Source of the DNA: Bacteroides intestinalis DSM 17393
GTDB lineage: Bacteria > Bacteroidota > Bacteroidia > Bacteroidales > Bacteroidaceae
Assembly: GCF_000172175.1 (NCBI RefSeq)
Contig: NZ_ABJL02000008.1
Coordinates: 1,922,001-1,986,000 of the forward strand
Reading direction: 5' to 3'
DNA: 64,000 nucleotides
Shown: positions 33,732 to 43,031 of the stretch, piece after piece
How positions within the stretch are numbered: the stretch's first letter is position 1
Layout of the letters: each line of letters starts with the position of its first letter
Translations under genes and position numbers: made by a program
The notes under the pieces: generated by a model
What the model saw: the letters and a program-made list of their open reading frames with translations, nothing else
Told to the model about the DNA's origin: nothing
Databases searched by the model: none

Positions 33732-34991
33732 TTAATCAATAACTTTATAACCTTTCCAGCCATAGTAGGCACAGAAAATAAAGCAAATCATCGGCACACA
33801 GTAAGCTGCATAATAGATATGCTCATTGGCATGCATGAAATAAGCCGTCAGTTGAGGGAGACATGCATTGCCGACAATAGCCATCACGAGAAAAGCCGAA
33901 CCACTTTTTGTCTGGTCGCCCAATCCCTTCAAAGCCAGAGAGAACTGTGTGGGATACATAATAGACATGAAGAAAGAGATAGCCAGCATAGCATATAATC
34001 CTACCATACCTCCCCAAACCATTACCACTCCGCACAAAAGAATATTCATTAAGGAATAAACCAATAACATATCCTGTGGACGGAACTTCACCATCAATCC
34101 TGTACCAATCCAGCGTCCTACAAGGAAAGCAAGCATATAAAGTCCGAAGAAAGTTGTTGCGGTTTCTTCCAGAAGTCCTGCATAAGAACAGCAATAGACA
34201 AGAAACAAACTATTAATCGCCGTCTGTCCGCCATTATAAAAGAACTGCGCAATTACCCCCCAACGCAAGTGTGAATGTTTCAGCACACCAAAATCAATCA
34301 GCTTTTCTTTCTTTGAACCTGAAGAAGGAGTTTTACTTTCATCTCCTATCTGTGGCAATTTAGAAAATACGAATACCACAGCTATGATAATCAGCAATAA
34401 AGCCAGCATCAGATAAGGAAACTTCATGGCATCCGTCTCTACCTGTATATAAGCCTGCCAGCCACCCGGATAATCTACAGGCAATGTATCACGTGTATAA
34501 TGCGTGCCGCTCAGAATCAGTTTACTCAGAAACATAGCAGAAATAAAGGCTCCGAGTCCGTTGAAAGATTGCGCCAGGTTTAGCCGTCGCGGTGCTGTTT
34601 CGGGCGCACCCAAAACGGTAACATACGGATTGGCAGCAGTCTCCAGAAAACACATACCGGTAGCAATGATAAAGAATATGCAGAGGTAGGCCCAATAGGC
34701 TTTCAGCATGGCAGCCGGAAAAAAGAGCAAACCTCCCAATGCCGCCAACAATAAACCGAAAATAATGCCCGCTTTGTAGCTATAACGCTTCATGAACATA
34801 GCTATCGGGATCGGAAAAATGAAATAAGCAAGCCAATAGGCAGTTTCTGTAAATGACGCCTCAAAGGTGTTTAGTTCACAAGTTTTCATCAACTGCCGTA
34901 TCATTGTAGGGAGCAGATTACTGCTAATTGCCCAAAGGAAAAAAAGGCAGAAGACCAGGGTCAAAGGTATCGTATAAGTATTTTTTTTCAT
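33732..34991 (-). CDS. FucP-like sugar MFS transporter
   Basis: A 419-aa major-facilitator protein with 12 predicted TM helices. It carries the FucP-family marker CFLETAANPYVTVLG (about 113-127), and AQSFNGLGAF follows (about 142), as in L-fucose/proton symporters. It would import L-fucose or a related free sugar through the inner membrane. It lies 23 bp upstream of the Zn-dehydrogenase gene and 15 bp downstream of the amidohydrolase gene, within one operon. Substrate is inferred from family and neighbours. Confidence 0.85.
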   Translation of the reverse strand: MKKNTYTIPLTLVFCLFFLWAISSNLLPTMIRQLMKTCELNTFEASFTETAYWLAYFIFPIPIAMFMKRYSYKAGIIFGLLLAALGGLLFFPAAMLKAYWAYLCIFFIIATGMCFLETAANPYVTVLGAPETAPRRLNLAQSFNGLGAFISAMFLSKLILSGTHYTRDTLPVDYPGGWQAYIQVETDAMKFPYLMLALLLIIIAVVFVFSKLPQIGDESKTPSSGSKKEKLIDFGVLKHSHLRWGVIAQFFYNGGQTAINSLFLVYCCSYAGLLEETATTFFGLYMLAFLVGRWIGTGLMVKFRPQDMLLVYSLMNILLCGVVMVWGGMVGLYAMLAISFFMSIMYPTQFSLALKGLGDQTKSGSAFLVMAIVGNACLPQLTAYFMHANEHIYYAAYCVPMICFIFCAYYGWKGYKVID

Positions 34992-35006
34992 GGTATTATT
35001 ATCTTC

Positions 35007-35930
35007 TTATTCAGACATGTTTTTGATATATGGCAATATGGGAAGATCAGTAAATCCATAGAATTTCCGGGCATTCTCTCCGAGGAATAGCCTTTTCTCA
35101 TCTTCCTGCAAATCGGGTGATTTCACTATAAAATCATATGACATCTTGTAAGTGATTGCGGTAATGGTACGCGGGTAATCCGATCCCCACATCAGTTTCT
35201 CCATCCCGACCAGTCCGGCAGCTTCCCGTATAGCTTTTACTGCTCCCCTAAAGGGATAGAATTCATCATTGAAAAGCCAGGTGATTCCTCCGGATTCAAT
35301 CATCACATTGGGATGAAGGGCTAACCGTATCTGTTCTTTCCAATCCGGACGCGTCACCATTCCGAAATGCCCGATAGCAATTCTCAGCCGGGGACATTCC
35401 TGAATGACCTCCTGCATCTCGGGAATTTGCGTTGCTCCGTCCGCCAAGTCAATAGAAAGCATCACATCCCGTTCTTCCATATAATGGAACATCTGCATCA
35501 TTTCTTCACTATTCAGCATCACCCGCCCTTCTCTAAGCAACAGACGTTGAGCCGGGATCTTAATAGCTTTAAAACCTGTTGCTATCAGTTCTTTGGCCTG
35601 TGCCAGAAACCCGGGCTTACGGAACTCACACATTCCGCAAACAAAGAAACGACCGGGATAACGGGAAACAACCTCTGCCAGATATTCATTCTGAATACCG
35701 TCTATAAATTCTTGCGTAATGACGGCAGCAGATACTTGCGCATAGTCCATGTTCGACAGGAAAACTTCTGCACTGTTCACCCCGTCCACCATAAAGGGAG
35801 GAACCATCTGACGGATTTCTCCCATAAACAACGAACGTCCGTTATCCAGCGTACAAATGGGTAGGTCATCTACCACTGTATCTTGCCGTAACCATAAATG
35901 AGCATGCGCATCAATTATTGTATAGTCCAT
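35007..35930 (-). CDS. Amidohydrolase-2 family protein, likely sugar lactonase
   Basis: A 307-aa TIM-barrel metal hydrolase. The N-terminal metal motif HxH is DAHAHLW (about 8-14), followed by the internal strands FKAIKIPAQ and AIGHFGMV, and the late metal Asp in MWGSDYPRT (about 258-266). Members of this group include L-fuconolactonase and related sugar-acid lactonases. In this operon the aldo/keto reductase would make a lactone that this enzyme opens. There is no signal peptide, so it is cytosolic. The lactonase role is inferred. Confidence 0.8.
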   Translation of the reverse strand: MDYTIIDAHAHLWLRQDTVVDDLPICTLDNGRSLFMGEIRQMVPPFMVDGVNSAEVFLSNMDYAQVSAAVITQEFIDGIQNEYLAEVVSRYPGRFFVCGMCEFRKPGFLAQAKELIATGFKAIKIPAQRLLLREGRVMLNSEEMMQMFHYMEERDVMLSIDLADGATQIPEMQEVIQECPRLRIAIGHFGMVTRPDWKEQIRLALHPNVMIESGGITWLFNDEFYPFRGAVKAIREAAGLVGMEKLMWGSDYPRTITAITYKMSYDFIVKSPDLQEDEKRLFLGENARKFYGFTDLPILPYIKNMSE

Positions 35931-35947
35931 ATAGACAGCTATTTTTT

Positions 35948-36880
35948 TTAAGAGTTAGCCCAACTTACACGTTGCTGTTCTCCAATAATCTCCCGTACTT
36001 CACGTACCAATTCCCAGTCAATCGGTTCTTCTATAAAGGATACGTTCTTCTTTACATTCAGCGGATTAGCCGTACTGAACAAAGTGGTCGCAATTCGTGG
36101 ATTACTTACAGAAAATTGCATAGCCAGTTTTTCTATAGGATAGTTCTTTGCCTTACAGTGTTCCATTGCTTTACGACAAGCCTCCACCAGTGATTCAGGA
36201 GCCGGATGCCATTCAGGAACGCCACGCTCGCTCAATAATCCCATTGAAAGCGGAGAAGCGTTGATCACTCCTATTCCTTTCGACTCAAAATAATCGAGAA
36301 AATCAATCAGTTTATCATCGCACAAACAATAATGGCAGAAATTAAGGATCGATTCTACCGTACCACTCGGCGAATGATCAATCACCCATTTCAGATTTTC
36401 GAGTTGTAAGTCGGTGATCCCCACATGCCCAACAATACCTTTCTCGCGCAAGCCGACTAAGGCCGGTAATGTTTCATTTACAATCTGATTCAGATCGGCA
36501 AACTCAATATCATGTACATTTATCAAATCGATAAAGTCAATATTCAGACGCTCTATACTCTCATACACACTCTCTACTGCGCGTTTTGCAGAATAATCCC
36601 AGGTATTGACCCCATCTTTTCCATAACGTCCCACTTTAGTAGAGAGATAGTATCGGTCACGCGGAACATCTTTCAAAGCTTTCCCTAAAACAGTTTCAGC
36701 TTTATAGTGCCCATAATAGGGAGAAACATCTATAAAATTCATGCCTGCTTCGATGGCAGTAAATACAGACTCAATTCCTTCTTTCTCTTTAATATCATGG
36801 AAAACTCCTCCCAAAGAAGAAGCTCCAAAACTGAGAGATGACACTTTCATCCCTGTCTTTCCGATTTCATGGTATTGCAT
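35948..36880 (-). CDS. Aldo/keto reductase, L-fucose/L-galactose dehydrogenase-like
   Basis: A 310-aa aldo/keto reductase. Typical markers are GKTGMKVSSLSFGASSLGGV at the N-terminus, catalytic Asp/Tyr in FIDVSPYYGHY (about 49-59), Lys in STKVGRYG (about 80), and a NVHDIEF segment. The N-terminal pattern is that of L-galactose dehydrogenase and D-threo-aldose 1-dehydrogenase (L-fucose dehydrogenase), which oxidise the sugar C1 to a lactone. It is the first gene of the four-gene operon and divergent from the LacI regulator. It would act in the cytosol with NAD(P). The sugar is inferred. Confidence 0.82.
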   Translation of the reverse strand: MQYHEIGKTGMKVSSLSFGASSLGGVFHDIKEKEGIESVFTAIEAGMNFIDVSPYYGHYKAETVLGKALKDVPRDRYYLSTKVGRYGKDGVNTWDYSAKRAVESVYESIERLNIDFIDLINVHDIEFADLNQIVNETLPALVGLREKGIVGHVGITDLQLENLKWVIDHSPSGTVESILNFCHYCLCDDKLIDFLDYFESKGIGVINASPLSMGLLSERGVPEWHPAPESLVEACRKAMEHCKAKNYPIEKLAMQFSVSNPRIATTLFSTANPLNVKKNVSFIEEPIDWELVREVREIIGEQQRVSWANS

Positions 36881-36911
36881 ATCAATTAAATTTAAAAGTT
36901 TTTAGATAGGG

Positions 36912-36979
36912 CAAAAATAGGGCAAGAATAACTTCAGGACAGCATGCAAGGTACAAAAACAACACGTAATGGTTTACGT
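36912..36979 (-). promoter_or_regulatory. Operon promoter box and LacI-type operator
   Basis: ACGTAATGGTTTACGT (36964-36979) is a palindrome with two 6-bp arms and a 4-bp centre, typical of a LacI-family operator. On the minus strand TATTTTTG (36919-36912) is a -7 box for the sugar operon. The operator lies between the divergent aldo/keto reductase and LacI genes. Confidence 0.55.
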
Positions 36980-37057
36980 AAAAAAAATATCCTTTCATAC
37001 CATCTTTTATCAGGGAATATGCTTTCTTTGTAAGTGAATCTAATAGCAGACTTTAAA

Positions 37058-38074
37058 ATGGAATACCAGAAACATACTTCACTCAAAGATCTCGCCAAAG
37101 CATTGGGCGTATCCATTCCCACTGTATCCAGGGCACTAAAAGACAGTCCGGAAATCAGCAGTGAACTTCGTACTAAAGTCAAAAAACTGGCAAAAGAGAT
37201 GAATTACCGTCCCAATCCTTTTGCCATGAGTCTGCGAAAAAACACTCCGCGTATCATCGGAGTCGTTGTGCCGGATATCGTTACCCATTTCTTCGCATCC
37301 ATCCTGAACGGAATAGAAAACATGGCAGTAGCTAACGGATATTTCGTTATTATTACCACTTCACATGAAGCATACGAATACGAGAAAAGGAATATCGAAA
37401 ATCTGGTAAATATGCGAGTAGAAGGCATTATCGCCTGCCTATCTCAGGAAACAAGAGACTATTCACATCTTGCCGCCTTAAAGGACATTAATATGCCACT
37501 TATCTTGTTCGACCGTGTTTGCCTGACCGACCAGTTTTCGTCGGTAGTAGCAGATGGTGTACAATCCGCACAAATGGCTACCCAACATTTATTGGATACC
37601 GGCAGCAAGCGGGTAGCTTTTATCGGAGGAGCCAATCATTTGGATATCGTAACCAAACGAAAGCATGGCTATCTGGAAGCTCTGCGCGACAATCACATTC
37701 CTATCGAAAAAGAACTGGTAATCTGCCGGAAGATAGATTATGAGGAAGGCAAAATAGCTACGGAAACTTTATTATCTCTCCCGCAACCACCTGATGCCAT
37801 CCTTGCCATGAATGATACATTAGCTTTTGCCGCCATAGAGGTTATTAAAGAACATAGACTTCGTATCCCCGAAGATATAGCCATCATCGGATATACAGAT
37901 GAACAACATGCCAATTATGTAGAACCGAAATTATCAGCTGTATCACATCAGACTTATAAAATGGGAGAAACGGCTTGTCAATTACTTATAGATCAAATCA
38001 AAGGGGATAAAACAGTCAGACAAGTGATTATTCCGACAAATTTGCAAATCAGGGAAAGTAGTAGAAAGAAATGA
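37058..38074 (+). CDS. LacI-family transcriptional regulator
   Basis: A 338-aa regulator. The N-terminal helix-turn-helix (about 6-30) is SLKDLAKALGVSIPTVSRAL, with the hinge YRPNPFAMSLRK (about 48-59). The periplasmic-binding-like sensor domain follows (about 62-335; IIGVVVPDIVTHFFASILNG). A GTG start at 37034 is possible, but the ATG at 37058 gives the standard start. It is divergent from the sugar operon with an operator-like palindrome between them, so it is probably the repressor, released by the sugar or an intermediate. Confidence 0.92.
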   Translation: MEYQKHTSLKDLAKALGVSIPTVSRALKDSPEISSELRTKVKKLAKEMNYRPNPFAMSLRKNTPRIIGVVVPDIVTHFFASILNGIENMAVANGYFVIITTSHEAYEYEKRNIENLVNMRVEGIIACLSQETRDYSHLAALKDINMPLILFDRVCLTDQFSSVVADGVQSAQMATQHLLDTGSKRVAFIGGANHLDIVTKRKHGYLEALRDNHIPIEKELVICRKIDYEEGKIATETLLSLPQPPDAILAMNDTLAFAAIEVIKEHRLRIPEDIAIIGYTDEQHANYVEPKLSAVSHQTYKMGETACQLLIDQIKGDKTVRQVIIPTNLQIRESSRKK

Positions 38075-38094
38075 GAAAATGGCTTCTCAACCTG

Positions 38095-38182
38095 CGGAGA
38101 GACGGGGATTCGAACCCCGGATACCCTTTAGGGGTATACACGCTTTCCAGGCGTGCCTCTTCAACCACTCGAGCACCTCTCC
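38095..38182 (-). tRNA. tRNA-Ser (anticodon GGA)
   Basis: An 88-nt class II tRNA. The acceptor strand GGAGAGG (38182-38176) pairs with TCTCTCC, and the discriminator is at 38095. The anticodon arm CACGC-CTGGAAA-GCGTG gives GGA. It has a long variable arm and a TTCGAAT T-loop. CCA is not encoded. Its 3' end, GCGGAGAGACGGG, differs from the element's attachment core at one position and is not occupied. Confidence 0.95.
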
Positions 38183-38338
38183 TTATTCGGAGCGCGAAGA
38201 TAGAGGAAGTTTTCGGAATAACAAAATTCCAAACCAACTTTATTTCAAGATTACAGTTGTGTTACCTGATCATTTTAGTCGCACATCCCACGAGTTTTTC
38301 GCAATATCTATTTCAAAACTTTACATATCAGCCTTCCA

Positions 38339-40918
38339 TTAAATACCGTTTCTTATAGTTATTTGTATAGACGGCTTACCATTAACAAAAATCTTCTCCT
38401 CCAAATAATTCTTTTTGTGAAAAATGAGTATATCATTACTTTGAACTTTTATTTCATATTTTCCATCTTTATCCGTAACAACAAGTATTTTCTTTTGTAG
38501 TGTTGAGAAAATATTTACTCCTTGTATCGGAGTTGCTTGTGTATCGCGAACAATGCCTTTAACAGTAATAACTGCTTCTCCGCAACTGTTCATTGTATCC
38601 AAAACCGTTTCTTTGACCTGGTAAGTTGTATCCTGAAATCCAATCTGAACTGTATCTCTCAAGAATATTTTATCCGAAGAATCTCCCACTTGTAATTCAA
38701 AATCTCCAGACTCTAGAACCATTTTTCCTTGATTATTAGTAAAAGCCAAATCTTGAATCGCAACATTCAAAGAAACCTCTATTGTTTCCTTAGGTTTTAG
38801 AAAAACCTTGGCAAAAGCTTTCAACTGTTTTACAGGAGTTACTACAGAACTATAAAGATCGCGTACATAAAGTTGCGGAACCACCTGTCCCGCTCTCTCG
38901 CCGATATTTCTTATACATACAGACAACATTATCGAATCTTCGCGTTGCTCAATCTTCATATCCTCATAATCAAAAACCGTATAGCTCAATCCATGTCCAA
39001 AAGCCCATAATGGTTCTGGAGAAGAAAAAACGTAATCTCTTCCCGGCACTTCATAACTTCCCGGTTGACGGTAGTAACCATGATCAGTAGGAAGATAATT
39101 GTAATGAGCTGGAAGATGACCCGCACTTTGAGGAAAAGAAACGGGAAGACGACCTGATGGGACTGTTTTTCCAAAAAGAATATCTGCCACAGCATTCCCT
39201 CCTTGTTCTCCGGCATACCACTGGACAAGAATAGTTGGTACATGTTTCTTTTCCCAAGGAATGGAAAAAGGCTTACCGGTAACCATTACCAAGATCAAAG
39301 GCTTACCAGTAGCATGAACATCCCGAATCAATTTCTCCTGAGCTCCTGAAAGAGATAAATCGGTCAAGTCAAAACCTTCACCACAATTCACTTCCCTGTA
39401 GTTCCTAGCCAACGAGGCACTAGCACTGCCACAAAACAACACTGCCACATCGCTAGCTCGTGCAGCAGCTACTGCAGCAGCAATATTAGTGGTATCTAAT
39501 GACATAATGCTACACCCTTTGGCATAACGAACTTGTACACCAGTACCTGCAAGCAATGAACGTATCCCTGCAAGAGGGGTAACCCCGTCTTTATTGTCAC
39601 GGCTCCATGTATAATCTCCAAACTGTACCTGGTCCGCATTAGGCCCTATAACTGCTATCGACTTCAACTTAGAAGGAACAAGTGGCAGTAAATCCCCGTC
39701 ATTTTTCAACAGCACAACCGATTCATCTGCAATACGACGTGCCAATTGCCTGTTTTCAGAAACATGTAACTGGTCCGCCTGTACCACTTTTCCATAAGGA
39801 TTCTCAAAAAGGCCAATCCGAAATTTTGCAAGTAATACTCTATATACAGCCGTATCGACTAATGCCTCATCTACTTTTCCTTGTTCTATCAAAGGAACCA
39901 GATAAGGATAGCATTCACTGGATGCCTCCACATCTAGTCCTGCAGTAAGTGCTTGCACGGCAGCTTCTGATAAAGTTGATGCAGTATGATGAAAAGTATG
40001 TAACATATCAATAGCTCCCCAATCGGAATATACATACCCCCCAAATCCCCAACGGCGACGCAAAACTTCCGTCAGCAAATAATAAGAAGCTGAATTAGGA
40101 ATTCTATTCCAAGAATTATAAGTAGACATAACAGCTTGTATCGGTAAAGTCGTTATAACTCGCTTGAACGGATACAAATAAACATCATGTAACTCGCCTA
40201 TACCACAATGAACAGAAGCCAAATTCAAACCTCCCGTCGGATTGCCATGCGGACCATAATGTTTCAACATGGGCGAAATTCCATTATCCAAATATCCCCT
40301 TACCTCTTCACAAGCTAAAATTGCATTCAAAAACGGGTCTTCTCCGTAACTCTCTTCCACTCTGCCCCAACGCATATCCCGAACCACATCAATGCAAGGC
40401 CCCAGTACTTGCCGTATGCCTTGATAATGTAACTCAGCAGATATTCCAGCTGACTTCTGATAAGCTAATGAAGGATTAAAGGTGGCTGCCAGAGCTATAT
40501 TCTGAGGATAAATCACAGAACCCTCATGGACAGAGCCATGTAAAGACTCTCCTATCGTGAAAATCGGTATACCGAGCCGAGTATGCTTCAACATATATTC
40601 CTGAATCCGGTGTAAATGCTGATGGCAGCTTTCACCCGTAAGAGGAAAACCTTCAACAAATCCCCAACACTTGTCCTGAACAAAATCTTTCAACTTTTCC
40701 TCATTCAGCATTTGTCCGTCAAATATATGTCCAGAATGAATATGACGTATCTGAGCTACCTTTTCTTCCAAATTCATTCTTTGCAGTAAATCGACTGCCC
40801 TAAGTTCAGGAGAAAGTTTCGCATTTTTATAAGGTTGCGCCTGCAGAGGTACCAAACTTACTCTGCCAAGTAGGAAAACCATAACAATGATATTAAAAAT
40901 CAATTGTTTTCTTTGCAT
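38339..40918 (-). CDS. GH3 beta-glycosidase with C-terminal carboxypeptidase-regulatory-like domain
   Basis: An 859-aa secreted glycoside hydrolase with a signal peptide at about 1-28. The GH3 N-domain (about 45-360) has the catalytic Asp in GYVYSDWGAID (about 308-318). The (alpha/beta)6 domain (about 400-630) has AVIGPNADQVQFGDY, and a fibronectin-like domain follows (about 660-760). Residues about 785-859 add a carboxypeptidase-regulatory-like beta-sandwich (GVNIFSTLQKKILVVTDKDG), which is unusual at the C-terminus of GH3. It would release terminal beta-linked sugar residues in the periplasm. It is the last gene of the locus operon, 27 bp after GH20. Confidence 0.88.
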   Translation of the reverse strand: MQRKQLIFNIIVMVFLLGRVSLVPLQAQPYKNAKLSPELRAVDLLQRMNLEEKVAQIRHIHSGHIFDGQMLNEEKLKDFVQDKCWGFVEGFPLTGESCHQHLHRIQEYMLKHTRLGIPIFTIGESLHGSVHEGSVIYPQNIALAATFNPSLAYQKSAGISAELHYQGIRQVLGPCIDVVRDMRWGRVEESYGEDPFLNAILACEEVRGYLDNGISPMLKHYGPHGNPTGGLNLASVHCGIGELHDVYLYPFKRVITTLPIQAVMSTYNSWNRIPNSASYYLLTEVLRRRWGFGGYVYSDWGAIDMLHTFHHTASTLSEAAVQALTAGLDVEASSECYPYLVPLIEQGKVDEALVDTAVYRVLLAKFRIGLFENPYGKVVQADQLHVSENRQLARRIADESVVLLKNDGDLLPLVPSKLKSIAVIGPNADQVQFGDYTWSRDNKDGVTPLAGIRSLLAGTGVQVRYAKGCSIMSLDTTNIAAAVAAARASDVAVLFCGSASASLARNYREVNCGEGFDLTDLSLSGAQEKLIRDVHATGKPLILVMVTGKPFSIPWEKKHVPTILVQWYAGEQGGNAVADILFGKTVPSGRLPVSFPQSAGHLPAHYNYLPTDHGYYRQPGSYEVPGRDYVFSSPEPLWAFGHGLSYTVFDYEDMKIEQREDSIMLSVCIRNIGERAGQVVPQLYVRDLYSSVVTPVKQLKAFAKVFLKPKETIEVSLNVAIQDLAFTNNQGKMVLESGDFELQVGDSSDKIFLRDTVQIGFQDTTYQVKETVLDTMNSCGEAVITVKGIVRDTQATPIQGVNIFSTLQKKILVVTDKDGKYEIKVQSNDILIFHKKNYLEEKIFVNGKPSIQITIRNGI

Positions 40919-40945
40919 ATAAATATTCTTATTAAAGATAGATGT

Positions 40946-43024
40946 TTATTGTTTTTTTAACCATTTCTCCACTTTAGCCACCATCGGGATCTCATAATAA
41001 TACATCCAGTCGCTATTGTTTGTTTTGGCTGCTAAATGATTATGTCCGTTCATATCTAAAACATATCCATCAGGATTCTGCATAAAACGTGTTTTGGAAT
41101 ACACTTCCTCCAAGCATTTGCGCATCACTCTAAAGTAAGTACACTCATCACAAACTCTTTGTAAGGCAGCTTTTCTGTCTGTTTCACTATCGGCGGTATC
41201 ATATCTATGCAATGCTAGCAACAGACGTGTAGAATAATTCTGCAGATAATTGATTTGTTCATAGACATCCAGTGTATAACGACCACGCAAAGCATATATT
41301 TTTGCAGACTTCACCCCTCTATCTATCCTTATAAACCTTTTAGCCTCCTGAAATGCTTTATCAATCTTTTCCTTATACATACGACTCCACTCCCCAGGTT
41401 TACCACTGTCAGGAAGTTCAATTAGACTAATCAGTGTATGAGGAACACCCGATGCAGGGTTACGACATCCAGCCACGGCTAGTGCCCCATCATAAAAATA
41501 AAGAGCTTCTTCCAGTTCATCTAGAAACTGCATACGCCGATCGGTAGAGCGAAAACCAAATTCACGTTGTGCATGTGCCTTTTTAAACTCTTCTACTGTA
41601 CGTCCTTCTGGATTCCAGCCAAACTCTCCTTGTGCAATATAACCACGCCATACAGTTTCCAAATGTGGAGAGCCATCATCCCAACTTGTAGCCAAAATTC
41701 CTTCTAATTGATTCTGTGCTACCAAACGACTAAATCCCTTAATATAGCCAGCTTTGGTATCTTCACGAGGCAATACAGGTGAGTTACCCGAAGAAGCAGC
41801 CGTTGCAGCCATCACACGAAGCCCCTTATCATGATACCACTTTAATATACGTTGATGTCCTGGCCTGGTAGCATCACGATAATTCCAACGCATATAAACG
41901 CAATCTTTAGGAAACAGGTCTATCACACTATCCAATTTCTGAGTATCCCAGTGGAGATCATCCGTATCATTATCCCCATGAGCCATATCCCACAGACCAC
42001 CATATTTCAAAGGCATATCATCCCAAAAGATAGGAATACGCCCATTACTCTTAGCAAAATCACAGACCTTACGCAACCATCCCATTTGAAGTTCAAAAGC
42101 ACTTTTATCAGTTGCTTTACAACGCTCATCAATTCCGATAGCCATTGTTTCGTCACCACCGACATGTAGAAAACGTCCATAAGGCATAGCCTCTAGCGCA
42201 TCACGATAAAGATCAAATTGGAATTCATAAGTTTTGGGATTAGTAGGACAAAACTCCCAATCACTGGACGGATTCTCACGTAATTCCCAATGATGTTTCA
42301 AGATGAAGCCTGCATGTCCTAATCCTTGTACCAAAGGGGATATTTCTACATTCCTTTCTTGAGCATAACGGCAGATAGCCTGCATTTCTTGTTTACTGAT
42401 AGCATTCCCAGCAGCCACCTCAGGTCGACGAGTATACCTCAGTTTATCCTCAAGTTCCCAAATAACAGCATTTATTTTATATCGTGCCAAGCGATCAATG
42501 GCACGATAATAATATTCCGTTCGGTCTAAATGATGTTTGACATCAAAATGAACAGCACGATAGGATATAGCCGGATAATCCGTTATCGTCATCTCTGGAA
42601 TAGGTATACGAAAATCCCTACTATCTTCCATTAGTTGTTCAAGTGTCTGGCAACCATAAAAAAGCCCCTTCATTGTTTTAGCAGATATAACAACCTTATT
42701 TGCAAAGACTTCCAACAAATATCCTTCCTCAGAATCTGGGACATTTTCCAGCGAAATCCTTAGGATAAGAGGAGTCCCCTCTTTAGCTGCATATGGCAAA
42801 CCATTCAATAAAGTCCCCACAACCGGAACAGATGCTCCATTTTCAGTCTTTATATAAGTTAGTTCTCTATAATCCAACCCTTTCCCACCTTTCAATTTTA
42901 CGTCTTGGGGTTTGGGAATAATCTGAAATGCTTCTTTCTGCTCTTTCTGAAATATCTCTATAGTATTCTTCGAAAACAAATGTTCAGCAAACAACAAAGT
43001 AAAAATAAAGAGGAATATTCTCAT
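40946..43024 (-). CDS. GH20-type beta-N-acetylhexosaminidase
   Basis: A 692-aa protein with a signal peptide (about 1-18, FIFTLLFAEHLFS). The GH20b N-domain (about 35-150) is FQIIPKPQDVKLKGGKG, then SAKTMKGLFYGCQTLEQLM. The catalytic barrel (about 155-480) has the DE pair in RFLHVGGDE. The C-terminal 200 residues are helical. It would remove terminal N-acetylhexosamine residues. It is 7 bp downstream of the EEP gene, so it shares their operon. The DE motif fits the family's substrate-assisted mechanism, but the substrate of this locus is not known. Confidence 0.88.
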   Translation of the reverse strand: MRIFLFIFTLLFAEHLFSKNTIEIFQKEQKEAFQIIPKPQDVKLKGGKGLDYRELTYIKTENGASVPVVGTLLNGLPYAAKEGTPLILRISLENVPDSEEGYLLEVFANKVVISAKTMKGLFYGCQTLEQLMEDSRDFRIPIPEMTITDYPAISYRAVHFDVKHHLDRTEYYYRAIDRLARYKINAVIWELEDKLRYTRRPEVAAGNAISKQEMQAICRYAQERNVEISPLVQGLGHAGFILKHHWELRENPSSDWEFCPTNPKTYEFQFDLYRDALEAMPYGRFLHVGGDETMAIGIDERCKATDKSAFELQMGWLRKVCDFAKSNGRIPIFWDDMPLKYGGLWDMAHGDNDTDDLHWDTQKLDSVIDLFPKDCVYMRWNYRDATRPGHQRILKWYHDKGLRVMAATAASSGNSPVLPREDTKAGYIKGFSRLVAQNQLEGILATSWDDGSPHLETVWRGYIAQGEFGWNPEGRTVEEFKKAHAQREFGFRSTDRRMQFLDELEEALYFYDGALAVAGCRNPASGVPHTLISLIELPDSGKPGEWSRMYKEKIDKAFQEAKRFIRIDRGVKSAKIYALRGRYTLDVYEQINYLQNYSTRLLLALHRYDTADSETDRKAALQRVCDECTYFRVMRKCLEEVYSKTRFMQNPDGYVLDMNGHNHLAAKTNNSDWMYYYEIPMVAKVEKWLKKQ

Positions 43025-43031
43025 AAAATAA

